DNA from: Liopterus haemorrhoidalis
Taxonomy: Eukaryota; Arthropoda; Insecta; Coleoptera; Dytiscidae
DNA: 64,000 nucleotides
Reading direction: 5' to 3'
Assembly: GCA_963971575.1 (NCBI GenBank)
Contig: OZ020616.1
Location: 16,275,575-16,339,574 of the forward strand
The position numbers and the translations under genes were made by a program. This document shows positions 21,350 through 32,377 of the stretch, one piece after another; the first letter of the stretch is position 1, and each line of letters begins with the position of its first letter. The notes under the pieces are model-generated. The model saw only the letters and a list, made by a program, of their open reading frames with translations, made no database searches and was not told the DNA's origin.

Positions 21350-22330
21350 TGCAAGACTTCACAAATAAAACAGTAAGTTCGATTCTTTCAGGAAGAGTAT
21401 CAGCCTGTCCATGAGTACCCTGTCGTCACCTAAAGCAACTGACAGGTCATAGCACAGGCCGAACCTCTCCCTGACATCCTATAACTGTACACGCTCAGTT
21501 AAAATGTGTAACACAGACAAATCTGTGTTACACGTCTCACATAGAGGGGAGTCTTCACCTCGAAGGAGGTGTCCATGAGTCCATCAACAGTGGCCTATAC
21601 GGAGGCGTGTGATGGCGGTTTACTCCCTGCGGTTAATTCTGCAGGAAGAACCCCATGATTTAACATCTCCCTTAATCTGTCTCATCTTTCTGTATACTGC
21701 TACACTCATTCTGCCACCTGGCTAAAACCAGATGTTTCAGATGACTCTTTGCGTCATCTGGAAATATAAAACTTACATCAATCATAGGTCTGTGGAAGGC
21801 GGCTTTTGCAACTTCATCAACCACTTCGTTGCCTTTAATACCAGCATGTCCCGGTATCCAAAACAGCTCTATCCTCACATTCTGAGCATTCAGATTGTAG
21901 AGTAGCAACCGGATCTTTAATACAAGAGGATGCACTGGATCTGGATCTTGGATACTGTTCAGAGCGATCAGCCAGTCCGCCAAGATATCATTTGACCGAC
22001 TTTGCTGTGACGAAACAAAACACAGGGCCTTGAAAATAGCGTACAGCTCAGCAAAGTACACACTCGTTATAGAGTGCAGACGGTACTGAAACTGTTGACG
22101 TGGATTCACACAACGAACGCACACCCAACCCCGGTTCCGGATTTTGATCCGCCAGTAAAAATGCCAGTATCCTCGAACCTAGGGACCAGTGGACCAGGGA
22201 GTAGGGACCACTTTGTAACTCATGTTGATATTCGATAGGTAACGTAGTATCTTTATTAAGCCTAGTTAATGTGAGATTCACAGGCGGATGCGGGAGCGTC
22301 CATGGTGGAACAGCACACAAATTTAATGGA
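21350..22330 (-). pseudogene. 3' part of an I-type non-LTR retrotransposon (RNase H and C-terminal finger)
   Basis: Minus-strand frames carry a ribonuclease H domain: GIFTGGSKSGTGVG (first acidic position altered), then after a frameshift FAELYAIFKAL, DWLIALNSIQD, and ELFWIPGHAGIKGNEVVDEV with the conserved His and Asp. Further downstream come ITRLRIGH, THGHLLRGEDSPLCETC and LSVLHILTERVQL, the usual C-terminal motif of I/Jockey-group elements. The split frames show it is dead. Confidence 0.85.
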
Positions 22331-22828
22331 CTTGCTGCAACCAGTCGAGTAACTTAAAAGTTAGCACCCCCCCCCCGCACATTTATACTCCGCAACACAA
22401 ACATACATACATTTTTATAACTTGGGCCCCAAAACTTCTCTCCCGCACCCACATCGTGTGGAGCCCTATCTACGTAACTGGCTGCAATCAGAAGTATTCC
22501 CGACTCCAAATAACAGTGAGACATCTGGTGGCGGCTTGGTAAATATACAAGATATTTGTATAATATTTGTATTGTGTTATACTGCAGTTTATGTGAATTA
22601 AGATGTATTTTTAAATATAGTGACTTAAATACAGTGATTTTTTGCCGAAATATTGTTTGAACAGATAAATATTAAGAAAAAACTTTTGACATATACGCTT
22701 CTCGAGGGCCATAAACTGTCATACGCAGCGTCGCCAACGTTAGTTTGAGTCGCGAATAAGTATAATTTTCTTTCGGGAAAGAAAATCATTATTAAGATGG
22801 ACATAAAATTTTTCAGACTACATATATA
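22331..22828. other. no gene seen
   Basis: Contains a C-run at about 22365-22376 and otherwise AT-rich DNA; no classified element. Confidence 0.35.
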
Positions 22829-24357
22829 CAAGCTATTCCAAACGTTTAGGCGGAACTAAATGGGAATTTCGTTCTTTTAGGTTGTCATGAGAAGGGACCT
22901 TGCTAGGGTTATTTCTTGTTTCACGTTTGGTATGTGAGAATTTAAAATTCCAACAGTGAAACCATGGAAACGAATGACATATATCAAAACTTTTAATAAA
23001 TTTTTCTATATTTTGAAGACAAAAAAAAAAAAAATGGGAAAGTTTTAGTAAGAATGACAAAAAATTAAAATGCAATGAGAAGGACATTTTATAATGACAA
23101 TCAATTTAATCCAGAATTTGCAATGTGTGTATGATTTACAAAGCTAAACAAAATGACCAAAAGTCCGAATTAATAGATAAAAATTACTAGATTTCAAAAT
23201 CTAGTTCCGCCTAAACGTTTGGAATATCTAGAGCCCTGTAAATCCGCGGGTACTCGCGGATTATCCGCGGATATCCGCAACTTTACTGCGGATGCGGATA
23301 AATTATCATTTAAACCATGCGGATGCGGATCGGATGCGGATTAAATGTCACATCCGCTAATCCGCAATATCCGCGTGAACATTAAATCTTCGGTTACTTT
23401 CGGAGAAACAAGCAATTGTGTTCTGATTACGCAGTCCTCGGTTATTTTCGGTTGTCTGTATATACATGATATTTTGTAGCATTCAATCTCACTTTATGTT
23501 ATTTTTATTAAGACAATTGTCCATGATCAAGACTGAGTTGAGACAATCAACTTAACTATCTTTTTATTATTGAATATATTATAGAAAATAATATTTTGGA
23601 CAAAAGTTTCCTGGTACACTTTCGACGTAATTCTTCCTACCTCTGCTCTAATTCTGGCTTTTAAATCTGATAGAGTTTTTTTTTACATAAAACTGATTAG
23701 TAAGTTTTATTTAAATACCAAAATTTACCTACATAATTTTTTCTCGAAAATTTTATTATGTAACCTGCCAATTTTTTTATACTACCCAAAGTAAAAAGTC
23801 TTGCAGATCCCAAAAATTTGAAAAATGACACATGTTGCTATTTGAAAAAGTTGCAACGCCTAACTCATGCGCGAAATGGCGTAAGAGAATTACTTGATCC
23901 TAAAAATATGAAGCACCTTCTATCAAGTAACTTTTCTGATTTTTTTTTTTTTTTTAAATTCAATATTAAAAATGCATCACTCCACTTACTCCCTATGAAA
24001 AAGAACGCTTAGGCCCCCCAAAATTGTTATCTCTCTCTAGATTTAAATAAGTTTTTAGCGCATCTAGGCCTTAAAACTTTTTTCCCTGGGGTCCCTTAGG
24101 TTAGGTTAGTAATAAATAAGCTGGTAAATCCAAAAATTTTCAGTAGCGTTTTCGAGCAGAGGTTACCTAAACAGGCGAAATATGTTAGTTCTTTCCAAAC
24201 TGACAGCAAAACCTGTAGTGCGGATATTTTTGCGGATGCGGATCGGATGCGGATTTGTTATTTACAAAAGCTGCGGATGCGGATCATGGATGTGCGGATG
24301 CGGATCGGATGCGGATACAGAAAAGCTTATCCGCGCAGGGCTCTAGGAATATCCTAT
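22829..24357. mobile_element. TA-type MITE (GGCTATTCC subfamily) split by a hAT element
   Basis: Left end CAAGCTATTCCAAACGTTTA after TA; right end TTCCGCCTAAACGTTTGGAA before the hAT insertion. The last bases of the MITE (CTATA) lie beyond the insertion. Without the 1117-bp insert and its duplication the MITE would be about 410 bp, the family length. Confidence 0.7.
23229..24345. mobile_element. non-autonomous hAT element with GCGGAT subterminal repeats
   Basis: Perfect 8-bp target duplication GGAATATC (23221-23228 and 24346-24353). Terminal inverted repeats are TAGAGCCCTG / CAGGGCTCTA. Both ends carry many copies of GCGGAT and its complement ATCCGC (for example ATCCGCGGATATCCGC at left and GCGGATGCGGATCGGATGCG at right). 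The interior (about 23400-24220) has no transposase frame; the 64-codon frame at 23818-24012 is not recognisable. Confidence 0.85.
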
Positions 24358-24593
24358 ATTTCCATATTATGAAGACGAAACAATAAAAATAAATGGGAAA
24401 TTTTTTATTAAGAATGACAAAAAATTAAAATGTAATGAAAAGGATATTTTATAACGACAATCAATTTAATCTAGAATTTGCAATGTGAGTATGATTTTCA
24501 AAGCTTAAACAAAATGACCAAAAGTTCAAATTAATAGATAAAAATTACTAGATTTCAAAATCTAGTTCCGCCTAAACGTTTGGAATAGCCTAT
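24358..24593. mobile_element. truncated TA-type MITE
   Basis: Matches the right half of the preceding MITE in the same orientation (GAATGACAAAAAATTAAAAT, then TTCCGCCTAAACGTTTGGAA) and ends GGAATAGCC before TA. The left half is missing. Confidence 0.7.
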
Positions 24594-24597
24594 AGTT

Positions 24598-24825
24598 CTA
24601 ATAATTGTACACAATAGGATATAATTTAATATTATCTAGAAGGGTTAATATACTGGTAGGTAGTGGGACCGTTTGTAGGGCAAGTTTTTCATAAAGTTGT
24701 TGAATTTGGACCATCGGGCAGTTAAAAAAGAGGTGGTTTATATCCCGGATGGCATCGATTGTGCAGTCGCATGATGGTGAAGGTTTTAGTCTTATTCTAT
24801 GAAGATGTTGTGGAGAGCATGTGTG
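24598..24825 (-). pseudogene. C-terminal fragment of a non-LTR retrotransposon
   Basis: Minus-strand frame starting HTCSPQHLHRIRLKPSPSCDC and continuing to HLFFNCPMVQ gives the H-R-L-SP-C-C...H-F-C finger found after the reverse transcriptase of several insect LINEs. It abuts exactly the CAATAGGGGATA terminus of the next segment, so one of the two inserted against the other. Confidence 0.65.
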
Positions 24826-24945
24826 CAATAGGGGATATCCATGATTTTTTTTATTTTTTGTTATATTCCTCTTGTTGCATATAACATAAAAAACAGTTTT
24901 ACATTTTTTTTTTAATTTGAAGGCTTAAAAAAACTATAAATGTAT

Positions 24946-25580
24946 GTAATAATAATAATAATAATCTATATTAGAGTAAGACATTTTTACATGCATATCA
25001 TCGTCATCATAAACTGACAAAGTAGTAAATACATTAATTTAATTAAAAATAATAATTTACAATATTTAGTTGACAAAACTAGTAGATACATTACTACAAA
25101 GAAATTCTTGCATAGTGTAATAGCAATGTTCATGTAGGAGTTTACTAATAATAGTTTTAAACTTAACAACTGGAAGATCTTTGATGTCCTGCGGTAGTTT
25201 GTTATAAAATATTGGTCCCCAGTAGTCGGGGCTGTGCGTGGAGCCTGCTAGTCTTACTTGTTTGGTAACTAGGTGGTATTTGTGTCGCGTATTATGAGAG
25301 TGTATGCTAGCATGGGTGGAAAATTTATTAATTTGTTTCTTTGTGTGGATAAGGCAGTAATATATATTATATGAGTACATTAATTTGTTCCATTTAAGCT
25401 AACTTTTTGTTTTCATTTATTTCTATTTAGTCTTTTTTTTTTACTTAATCTTTATTTACTTTATTTATGCTGAGATGTATCATATATTTATGTATGTATA
25501 TATTTATTTCTGTATGTTCTATATATTTTTGTTTTGTATCAATATGTATGAACACACAAGCCTCTGGCTTTGTTCAGTAT

Positions 25581-25615
<35 letters not shown>

Positions 25616-25960
25616 TATGTATAGACATGGCAATGGTAATATTTTTAATTTTTTGAATAAAGGCTTGCAGTGTTCTGTCAGCCCGCTTTTTGGTAAGATT
25701 CGTATAGCTCTTTTTTGAATTATAAAAAGTCGTTTGCTATGTGGACTTGAGCCCCACAATAATATGCCGTACAAAAATACGCTTGTTTTGCTGTGTCCTC
25801 GGTTGTCAATAGCATTAGTCTTTTTAGAGCGTAGAGCACTGAAGATAGTTTAGTGCTAGTTTTAAAAATATGGTGTTTCCAGTGTAAGTCTGTATCGAGA
25901 TATATGCCCAAAAACTTGACATTAGCTTTCTTTATAGGTAAATATTTTTTATTTGTTATA
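24946..25960 (-). pseudogene. 3' part of a non-LTR retrotransposon, itself interrupted
   Basis: Minus-strand frames: LGIYLDTDLHWKHHI, ALKRLMLL, YGILLWGSSPHSKRLFIIQK, AIRILPK (25586-25911) and then KINKFSTHASIHSHNTRH-type sequence with FYNKLPQDIKDLPVVKFK (25066-25380). These are the thumb and C-terminal regions of a Jockey/CR1-like reverse transcriptase. Between them lies about 230 bp (25385-25612) of foreign AT-rich sequence ending in an AAT microsatellite, probably another retroelement tail. A second AAT run at about 24945-24964 may be the 3' end. Confidence 0.75.
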
Positions 25961-26330
25961 AGTAACGCGCGAAAACCACGTGTGACGTTATACCCTACAT
26001 AAGTACAGCCTGCCCAGTGTACAGCGTACAGCCTACACAGTCTGTCGTGAACTTATTTGCTTGTATAACTTTTATAGATTGTGTAAAGTTAGAGTGATTT
26101 TAATTAAAATAAAGTTTAATTCTATAAAAACAATTTATACATGTTTACCGAATTAAATTTTATATTAAAATATATAACCTATATTCCAGTATTTCAATTA
26201 TGCCTCGTTTTGTAACTTCATGTAAACAATGTAGTAAAATTCTGACATTTAAATTACATAAATATTTACATTTTAAAGAGTTGCAGCGTTTATTATTTAC
26301 ATAAAGTTATAGAATACATAAATGGTTTAC

Positions 26331-26465
26331 TTACAAGTCTGTTTTGACACCACGTATTTCTTCAGCACTGTAGCATTCATTATTTTTCATATATTTCATG
26401 AGCATAAAAGCATCAATGTTGGGTAAATTATCACTCTGAGCCCTAACAAAATCTGTATCTGCCAT
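26331..26465 (-). pseudogene. first-exon copy of a conserved insect gene (44 codons)
   Basis: ATG at 26465; starts MADTDFVRAQSDNLPNIDAF and ends EEIRGVKTDL before TAA. It differs from the copy at 54685 at a few residues (MADT for MADK, LMKYM for LMEYM) and at the exon end. There copy 2 has a splice donor right after GTCAAA, while this copy reads on nine bases into a TAA that is part of a good donor-like CTT|GTAAGT. No second exon is in the window. The N-terminal pattern (DNLP..D.FM...Y...N...EIRGVK) resembles the start of insect proteins that continue into SWIM/YqaJ-type domains; that link is from memory and tentative. Confidence 0.5.
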
Positions 26466-26536
26466 TTTAATAATAAATTCGTGAAAAATTGTTTAAAAAC
26501 AAATACAAAACTCTCGAACAATACAATATACACACG

Positions 26537-27090
26537 CAGGGCCGGCGCTAGGATTTGCGAGGCCATGTGCCAGGGAAGGCGCGAGGCCATGTCGAGATTG
26601 ACAAGAAAAATTTATATTGCCGCGATGGTCAAAAAGAGCTGGTTCAATAATGATGAACCAAGCAAAATGACGGAATGAACGAGATACATCAATCAAAATG
26701 TAATTTTTCTTACCTGGTGCTGTCCGCTACAACGCTATGTTTACATATTAGATACTCCTATAATGTTTCAAATGTATGTATTTTAATGAGGGATACATTT
26801 AATGAATGTTAAACTATTTTTTTTTCTGCGACATCTATCAATAACAACTCGGCTGTGTGATTTTTTCTCGTATTCGGGGAATCACAGCGCTTCACAGCTG
26901 ATGCAAATAACCCAACCCGTTTTCTTCTTTCTAATTTCAGCGCGCTCGAAAACTACATATACAATTTAGATGGGATTTGGTGTATACGAGTACGCGCGGT
27001 TCAGAAAGTTCACACAATGCGCGAGGCCTCTTGGGCCGCGAGGCCATGTGCCACTACTGCACATGCTGCACATGCCTAACGCCGGCCCTG
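26537..27090. mobile_element. non-autonomous hAT element
   Basis: 554 bp with termini CAGGGCCGGCGCTAGG and CCTAACGCCGGCCCTG. Perfect 8-bp duplication TACACACG (26529-26536, 27091-27098). It carries GCGAGGCCATGTGCCA-type blocks near both ends. No transposase frame. Confidence 0.9.
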
Positions 27091-27214
27091 TACACACGTA
27101 AAGACTAGGTTGTAGTCTGGGCTGTCTGGGGTTTGACGTCATGCTCAGTCGTATTTACTCGGCAACCTTCGCGGTGTGGTCGACTTATTTCAAATTTACA
27201 ATATTTTAATTAAA

Positions 27215-28529
27215 CCAGTGGCGAAGGCAAACCTCCGCTAGACTTGCCCTCCCATAAAAAAAAATATTTAAAAAAAAATGTAAATTAAAAAAAAAAATTA
27301 AATATTTAGATAAATCTTCAAAAATGCATCAAATTATGTTCTATACAAATTTTTGTCAAAGGCTTGCTTTACTAGTTACGAATTAATTATTATGACCATG
27401 GAAACGTTACACATAAGTATGAAACCAGTGGCGAAGGGAAACCTCCGCTAGACTTGCCCTCCCATAAAAAAAATATTTAAAAAAAAATGTAAATTTAAAA
27501 AAAAATATATATATATTTAGATAAATCTTCAAAAATACATCAAATTATGTTCTATACAAATTTTTGTCCAAGGCTTGCTTTACTAGTTACGAATTAATTA
27601 TCATGACCATGGAAACGTTACATATAAGTATGAAAAAATTGAGACTTGGAAAAATTTTAAATAATTTTACAAAAATTTTTCGAAATTTTTCGTTTTATCA
27701 AAAAACGTCTCAAATAAAAGTTATTAGTTATTGCATTTATAGTAACTTTTGTTCAATAAATTTTTTCGAAATATTTTTCTGTTGCTAAATATTCGCAAAA
27801 ATCTTAAAATCGACACGAGTAAACTCCCATTTCTAGTCAACCGATTTTCATAAAAAACAATAGGGTTCTTCCCATTTAATAGGAGAATTTTTTAGTACCA
27901 GAACGAACTCTTTAATTTAAACCGTTTTTGAGTTATCGTGTATACACACAGACACACAGACAGACAGACACACACACACACACATACGGACGGCACTTCG
28001 AAAATAGGTTTTTTGGATTCCCTGGATCATGAAACGTGGTCATCCGTCAAAATCTCGACATCGAAAATTTTCGCGATTACAATACTTGCCCCTTATATAT
28101 TAAGGCCGGGCAAGTAAAAATTGAGACTTGGAAAAATTTTAAATAATTTTACAAAATTTTTTCGAAATTTTTCGTTTTATCAAAAAACGTCTCAAATAAA
28201 AGTTATTAGTTATTGCATTTATAGTAACTTTTGTTCAATAAATTTTTTCGAAATATTTTTCTGTTGCTAAATATTCGCAAAAATTTTAAAATCGACAGGA
28301 GTAAACTCCCATTTCTAGTCAACCGATTTTCACAAAAAACAATAGGGTTCTTCCCATTTAATATGAGAATTTTTAAATACCAGAACGAACTCTTTAAGTT
28401 AAACCGTTTTTGAGTTATCGTGTATACACACAGACACACAGACAGACAGACACACAGACAGACAGACACACACACACACACACATACGGACGCCACATAC
28501 TTGCCCCTTATATATTAAGGTCGGGCAAG
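27215..28529. repeat. microsatellite-bearing repeat, tandem array of partial units
   Basis: Units begin CCAGTGGCGAAGGCAAACCT (27215) and CCAGTGGCGAAGGGAAACCT (27425). A later part resembling GAGACTTGGAAAAATTTTAA occurs at about 27640 and again at 28120. Each long unit carries ACAC/ACAG microsatellite (27940-27985, 28425-28485) and ends near CTTATATATTAAGG..GGGCAAG, complementary to the ACTTGCCC near the unit start. Flanks TAAA (27211-27214 and 28530-28533) may be a target duplication; copy 2 of the host segment lacks the insertion. Not classified. Confidence 0.6.
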
Positions 28530-28722
28530 TAAAAATTTGGCTGTAATATTAATTAAAATGTGATTTTAACATTTTTGTTATATTCGTAACATGATTTATT
28601 CTCAGACTGTTCACATGAAGTTGCAATACGTAGATTTCAAGCGAGCATTTCATTACATAGTACATTACAGGTTCGGCTCACTAATCTGGACCCATATTTA
28701 TGTTTAATGATTTAATATGTAT

Positions 28723-28893
28723 AGTCTGTTTCTTTGATTTAAGTGGAACTAGATTTTGAATAATACTAACTTAACGTTGAAATGAGGCTTTCGATTATTT
28801 TGTTTAACAAAAACCAACTTCAATCGTTAAAAGGTCAGCTCGTGACAACTTACAAATATAAAAATATCATTTAGTTCCGCTTAAATGTTTATA
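28723..28893. mobile_element. short, decayed TA-type MITE
   Basis: Left AGTCTGTTTCTTTGATTTAA-GTGGAACTAG and right CATTTAGTTCCGCTTAAATG keep the family terminal repeats, but the interior is deleted (about 170 bp). Confidence 0.5.
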
Positions 28894-28924
28894 CATAAGC
28901 CTGACTCTAGAAAATGGTAAAAAG

Positions 28925-29262
28925 ACTTTAAGCCTCGTTTATAATAGATATGCTATACATCCACAGCATAACAATCACATACTCTCTTTGTTCTGTTTAT
29001 TAGAAACAGATGTTAAGAACAGTGACACCCTATTGTCTCATCCTTATGGATATGTTATGGATTAAGTTATGGAACTATTATAAATGACACGCTAAACCTC
29101 GTTTATAATAAATACAAAACACAGCCATAGCATAAAAATCACAGTATTCTCCTTGTTCTGTTTATTACAAACAGATGTTCAGTACAGTGAAACCCTTTGT
29201 CATATCTGTATGGATATGCGTATGCACTAAGTTATAGACCTATATAAACCAGGCTTTAAAAA
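28925..29262. repeat. two-copy tandem duplication, about 170 bp each
   Basis: CCTCGTTTATAATA starts both units (about 28932 and 29097). They share ACAGATGTT and TTGTTCTGTTTATTA blocks in the same order with moderate divergence. No coding frame. Confidence 0.6.
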
Positions 29263-29469
29263 TAAATAAGTAAGATGATTTAATATGTATTAATCAAGTA
29301 TGTAGAAGGAAATTAACTTTTTATGTGCTGTACCAAACATGCGATATCATGCACTCTTATTTTTGCATTTGTTATATCAATCTTCTATTCTTGAAATTCA
29401 TTAAAATTTAATTTAAATTCGAATGATTTTAAATTACACTATTTTTTGCATGCCCACAATACCATAAAA

Positions 29470-30142
29470 AAAAATCAGCTGTGGCCACCACACCACAGGA
29501 CGACCGCCATCACAAAGTACTTGTATAAAATACATTCTAGCAGCAGAGTAGAAATAACTTGCCCTAATATTTTCTAACAGATATATTATTTATCATGACC
29601 ATGGAAACATTACATATAAGTATAAAAAAATAGATACTTAAAAAATCTTTCTAAAAATTTTTCAAAAATGTTGGGTTTTATCAAAAAATTTCTCAAATAA
29701 AAGTTATTAGTTATTGCATTTATAGAAACTTTTGTTAAATAATTTTTTTCGAAATATTTTTCTGTTGCTAAATTTTCGCAAAAATTTTAAAATCGATACG
29801 AGTAAACTCCCATTTCTAGTCAACCGATTTTTACCAAAAGTCGTGCCATTGATGTCAAAAGCTTAAATATGCAGTTTCATAAAAATCCTTTTAGCCGAAT
29901 TTGCTCTGCACGTGTACACAGACAGACAGACAGACAGACGAACGGACGGTCGGACAGACGGACGGACAGACGGACGAACAGACGGACGGACAGACGGAAG
30001 GACAGACAGATCGACATACATCATGCTAAAAATAGTCAAAACGTTATGTAGGGACATCAATTCGTGGAGATCCATCGAAATCTCGAAATGTCAAAATCGG
30101 TATGATCACAATACCTCCCTTATATATGTTGGCGGTCGGTAA
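29470..30142. repeat. microsatellite-bearing repeat, copy 2
   Basis: Contains AATCAGCTGTGGCCACCA, CAGCAGAGTAGAAATAACTT, the GACCATGGAAAC block shared with 27215-28529, and a long ACAG/ACGG run at 29920-30012, ending GGCGGTCGGTAA. The open frames through the run on both strands (29863-30142) are microsatellite translations, not genes. Confidence 0.6.
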
Positions 30143-30202
30143 TAATGAAATATTAAAAATTCAAAAATATCAAACATCCACTTTTAACTGAAAATGTCTG
30201 CA

Positions 30203-30456
30203 GCTCCGAAAGTAGGTATTCTGCCGTTACCCCCAATCAATGCCAATTGTCACAATATTATAGCAAGTGGAGCTGCCAGTGCACGCAGCACATTGAATAT
30301 ATCATAACTTGTAGACGAAATTTGTATTTCGTACGACGCAAGATTGACTGGGCCAGCAGGACACTGGCAAGATTTCCGATAGACTGGTCATAATTGAGGC
30401 CGCAAGGTTGGTATAAAAATCATATAAAAAATAGTACGGGGGTCCTGGCGCCGCCA
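30203..30456. repeat. hAT-like repeat fragment
   Basis: Blocks resemble 590-840 (GTATTCTGCCGTTACCCCCA, GGAGCTGCCAGTGCACGCAG) and it ends GGCGCCGCCACTGG. No frame or target duplication was identified. Confidence 0.4.
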
Positions 30457-30679
30457 CTGGATAGCAGACAACAATATTCCGTAATTTTTACATATATTTT
30501 TGAGTTTCAAATAACTTTATATTTATATAGTTTTGTGTAGAAATGTTGAAATAATACGTCAATCATTTTTCGACATAATTATTTAAAATTTAGAAACTAC
30601 GTCGAAAAATATTATACTTGTTTTTAATGGAATGCCACGTGATCTTTATGAAAATTAAATCATTTATAACCGCAACACA

Positions 30680-31186
30680 TATATTAAAAATCAGCTGTGG
30701 CCACCATCGTATAGTACTCATATAAAATACATTTTAGCAGCAGAGTAGAAATAACTTGGCCTAATATTTTTTAACAGAGATATTATTTATCATGGCCATG
30801 GAAACGTTACATATCAGTATGAAAAAATTGAGACTTAAAATCGACACAAGTAAATTCCCATTTTTAGTCAACCGATTTTTACCAAAAGTTGATCAACTCG
30901 TGCCATTGATGGCAGAATCTTAAATATGCAGTTTCATAAAAATCCTTTCAGCCGAATTTGCTCTACATGTGTACACAGATGGACAGACGGACAGACAGAC
31001 AGACGGACAGACGGACAGACAGACGGACAGACAGACAGACTGACATACAGACCGACAGACATCATACTAAAAATAGTCAAAATGTTATGTAGGGACCTGA
31101 ATTCGTGGAGATCCATCGAAATCTCGAAATGTCAAAATCGGTATGATCACAATACCTCCTTTATATATATTGACGGTCGGTAAAAA
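30680..31186. repeat. microsatellite-bearing repeat, copy 3
   Basis: Same order as 29470-30142: AATCAGCTGTGGCCACCA, CAGCAGAGTAGAAATAACTT, CATGGAAACGTTACATA, ACAG/ACGG run at 30975-31060, then GTTATGTAGGGACCTGAATT and GACGGTCGGTAA. The central A/T-rich part is shortened. Confidence 0.6.
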
Positions 31187-31678
31187 TCAACTGATTCAAG
31201 ATGGTAGCAAAAATAGACTACCAAGTACAGTAACTATAACTTGTTTTCACAATAGAACAAAAGCGCTAGAAACATATTTGTAGAATAAAGATTTAGAGAC
31301 AATTTGCCGTATTGTTCGCAAATATGCGTCTGGTGGTAAACCATACATATTCTTTTACAAAACTAACATTATATGAAATAAAATTAGTGACAGTCTATAC
31401 CAGGGGTGGGCAAACTTAATACTGGTATGATCGACATTAATTTTTCTTATTTATGCGCGATCGACTTCGAAAAATGGGTTAAATTAAAAACAAATAAAAA
31501 TTTAATTAAGGTCTTTGTTGATAATAATATTTTAAATACATTTATTATTTTGTGCAATGTACTTTATTGATAAATATTTTGGATTAATTTTTTGATGTAG
31601 ATGCGTGACATTCCATTTCATCAACTAGTCTTGTAAAGTTAGGTTTGTAATCACTGATGCACAATCGAATAGATGCCA

Positions 31679-31921
31679 TTAATGGTCATCAGTCAGAGAA
31701 CTCCTAAATTGCGATTTGATGTTTTTCATTTGAGCAAACGCTGGTTCACATAGATAAGTGGAACCAAAAAATGCAAGTATCCTCCTTGCCACCGATCTCA
31801 ATAATGGATATTTTTCTTCTGGTAATAAATTCCAATAATAATTTTCATTTGCACGTGCTTTCAGAATTATATCTAATTGTATTGTTAAAATTTCTAAAAA
31901 CTCTAGATCCGATGAATTCAA
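31679..31921 (-). pseudogene. hAT transposase C-terminal (dimerisation) fragment
   Basis: Eighty codons including FLEILTIQLD, YPLLRSVARRILAFFGSTYL, CEPAFAQMKNIKSQFRSSLT: the hAT dimerisation region in the GTF2IRD2/ZBED5-like style. The frame runs out at DDH before the usual end, and the N-terminal BED finger and catalytic core are absent. Confidence 0.8.
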
Positions 31922-31983
31922 AAGTATGAGCTAGATTTGATGAAATATCCTTGTTATCGAATATTATTTCGATATCTTTTGTT

Positions 31984-32116
31984 CATATGAAAATGTGAAA
32001 GAATGGCTAGATGAATGGTTTGCGGGGAAAGGGGAAGAGTTCTACTGGCGAGGTATTCACAAATTACCTGAAAGATGGGAAAAATGTATAACTTCTAATG
32101 GAGCATACTTTGAATA
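31984..32116 (+). pseudogene. mariner transposase C-terminus captured in a hAT element
   Basis: Plus-strand frame YENVKEWLDEWFAGKGEEFY, then WRGIHKLPERWEKC and ITSNGAYFE-stop matches the extreme C-terminus of mariner transposases. It is opposite in orientation to the hAT frame and has no mariner TIR nearby, so it is a fragment. Confidence 0.8.
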
Positions 32117-32377
32117 AATAAACTTTTACTGTTCTATTGAGTTTAATGTGTTTATTTAAAAAAAAAATCCGCATTTCATACTTGTAGACCTGGTAAACCT
32201 CGCGTTGTTCCCTTGATCGTCTATCATTATTTTAAATTCATGTTTCATCGTCTGCTAAATTTTTATTACACATTTTAAATTAAAAGATTTGAAATTAACC
32301 TAGTAAATTATTTAAAATGTCTGCGATCGACTGTCGAACTGTTCGCGATCGACCGTTTGCCCACCCCTGGTCTATAC

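Larger units (their letters stand above)
24826..28577 (-). mobile_element. gene-fragment-carrying element, copy 1 (broken by three insertions)
   Basis: Inverted relative of 54364-55265. Homologous pieces are 24826-24945, 25961-26536, 27099-27214 and 28530-28577. The gaps are a LINE (24946-25960), a hAT MITE (26537-27090) and a tandem microsatellite repeat (27215-28529). It begins at CAATAGGGGATA, exactly where copy 2 ends. It holds the start codon and first exon of a conserved gene. The far terminus is not found on this copy. Confidence 0.7.
31401..32369 (-). mobile_element. hAT element, internally deleted, with a mariner piece inside
   Basis: Perfect 8-bp duplication GTCTATAC (31393-31400, 32370-32377). 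Terminal inverted repeats CAGGGGTGGGCAAAC / GTTTGCCCACCCCTG, a hAT terminus known from many animals. It contains a hAT transposase C-terminal remnant (-) and a mariner transposase C-terminus (+). Confidence 0.9.

Noticed and set aside
28206..28496. Val/Cys/Ser-rich minus-strand frame (VCVCVCVSVCLC)
   Set aside because: Pure translation of the ACAC/ACAG microsatellite; same for the frames at 29863-30142 and 30926-31183.
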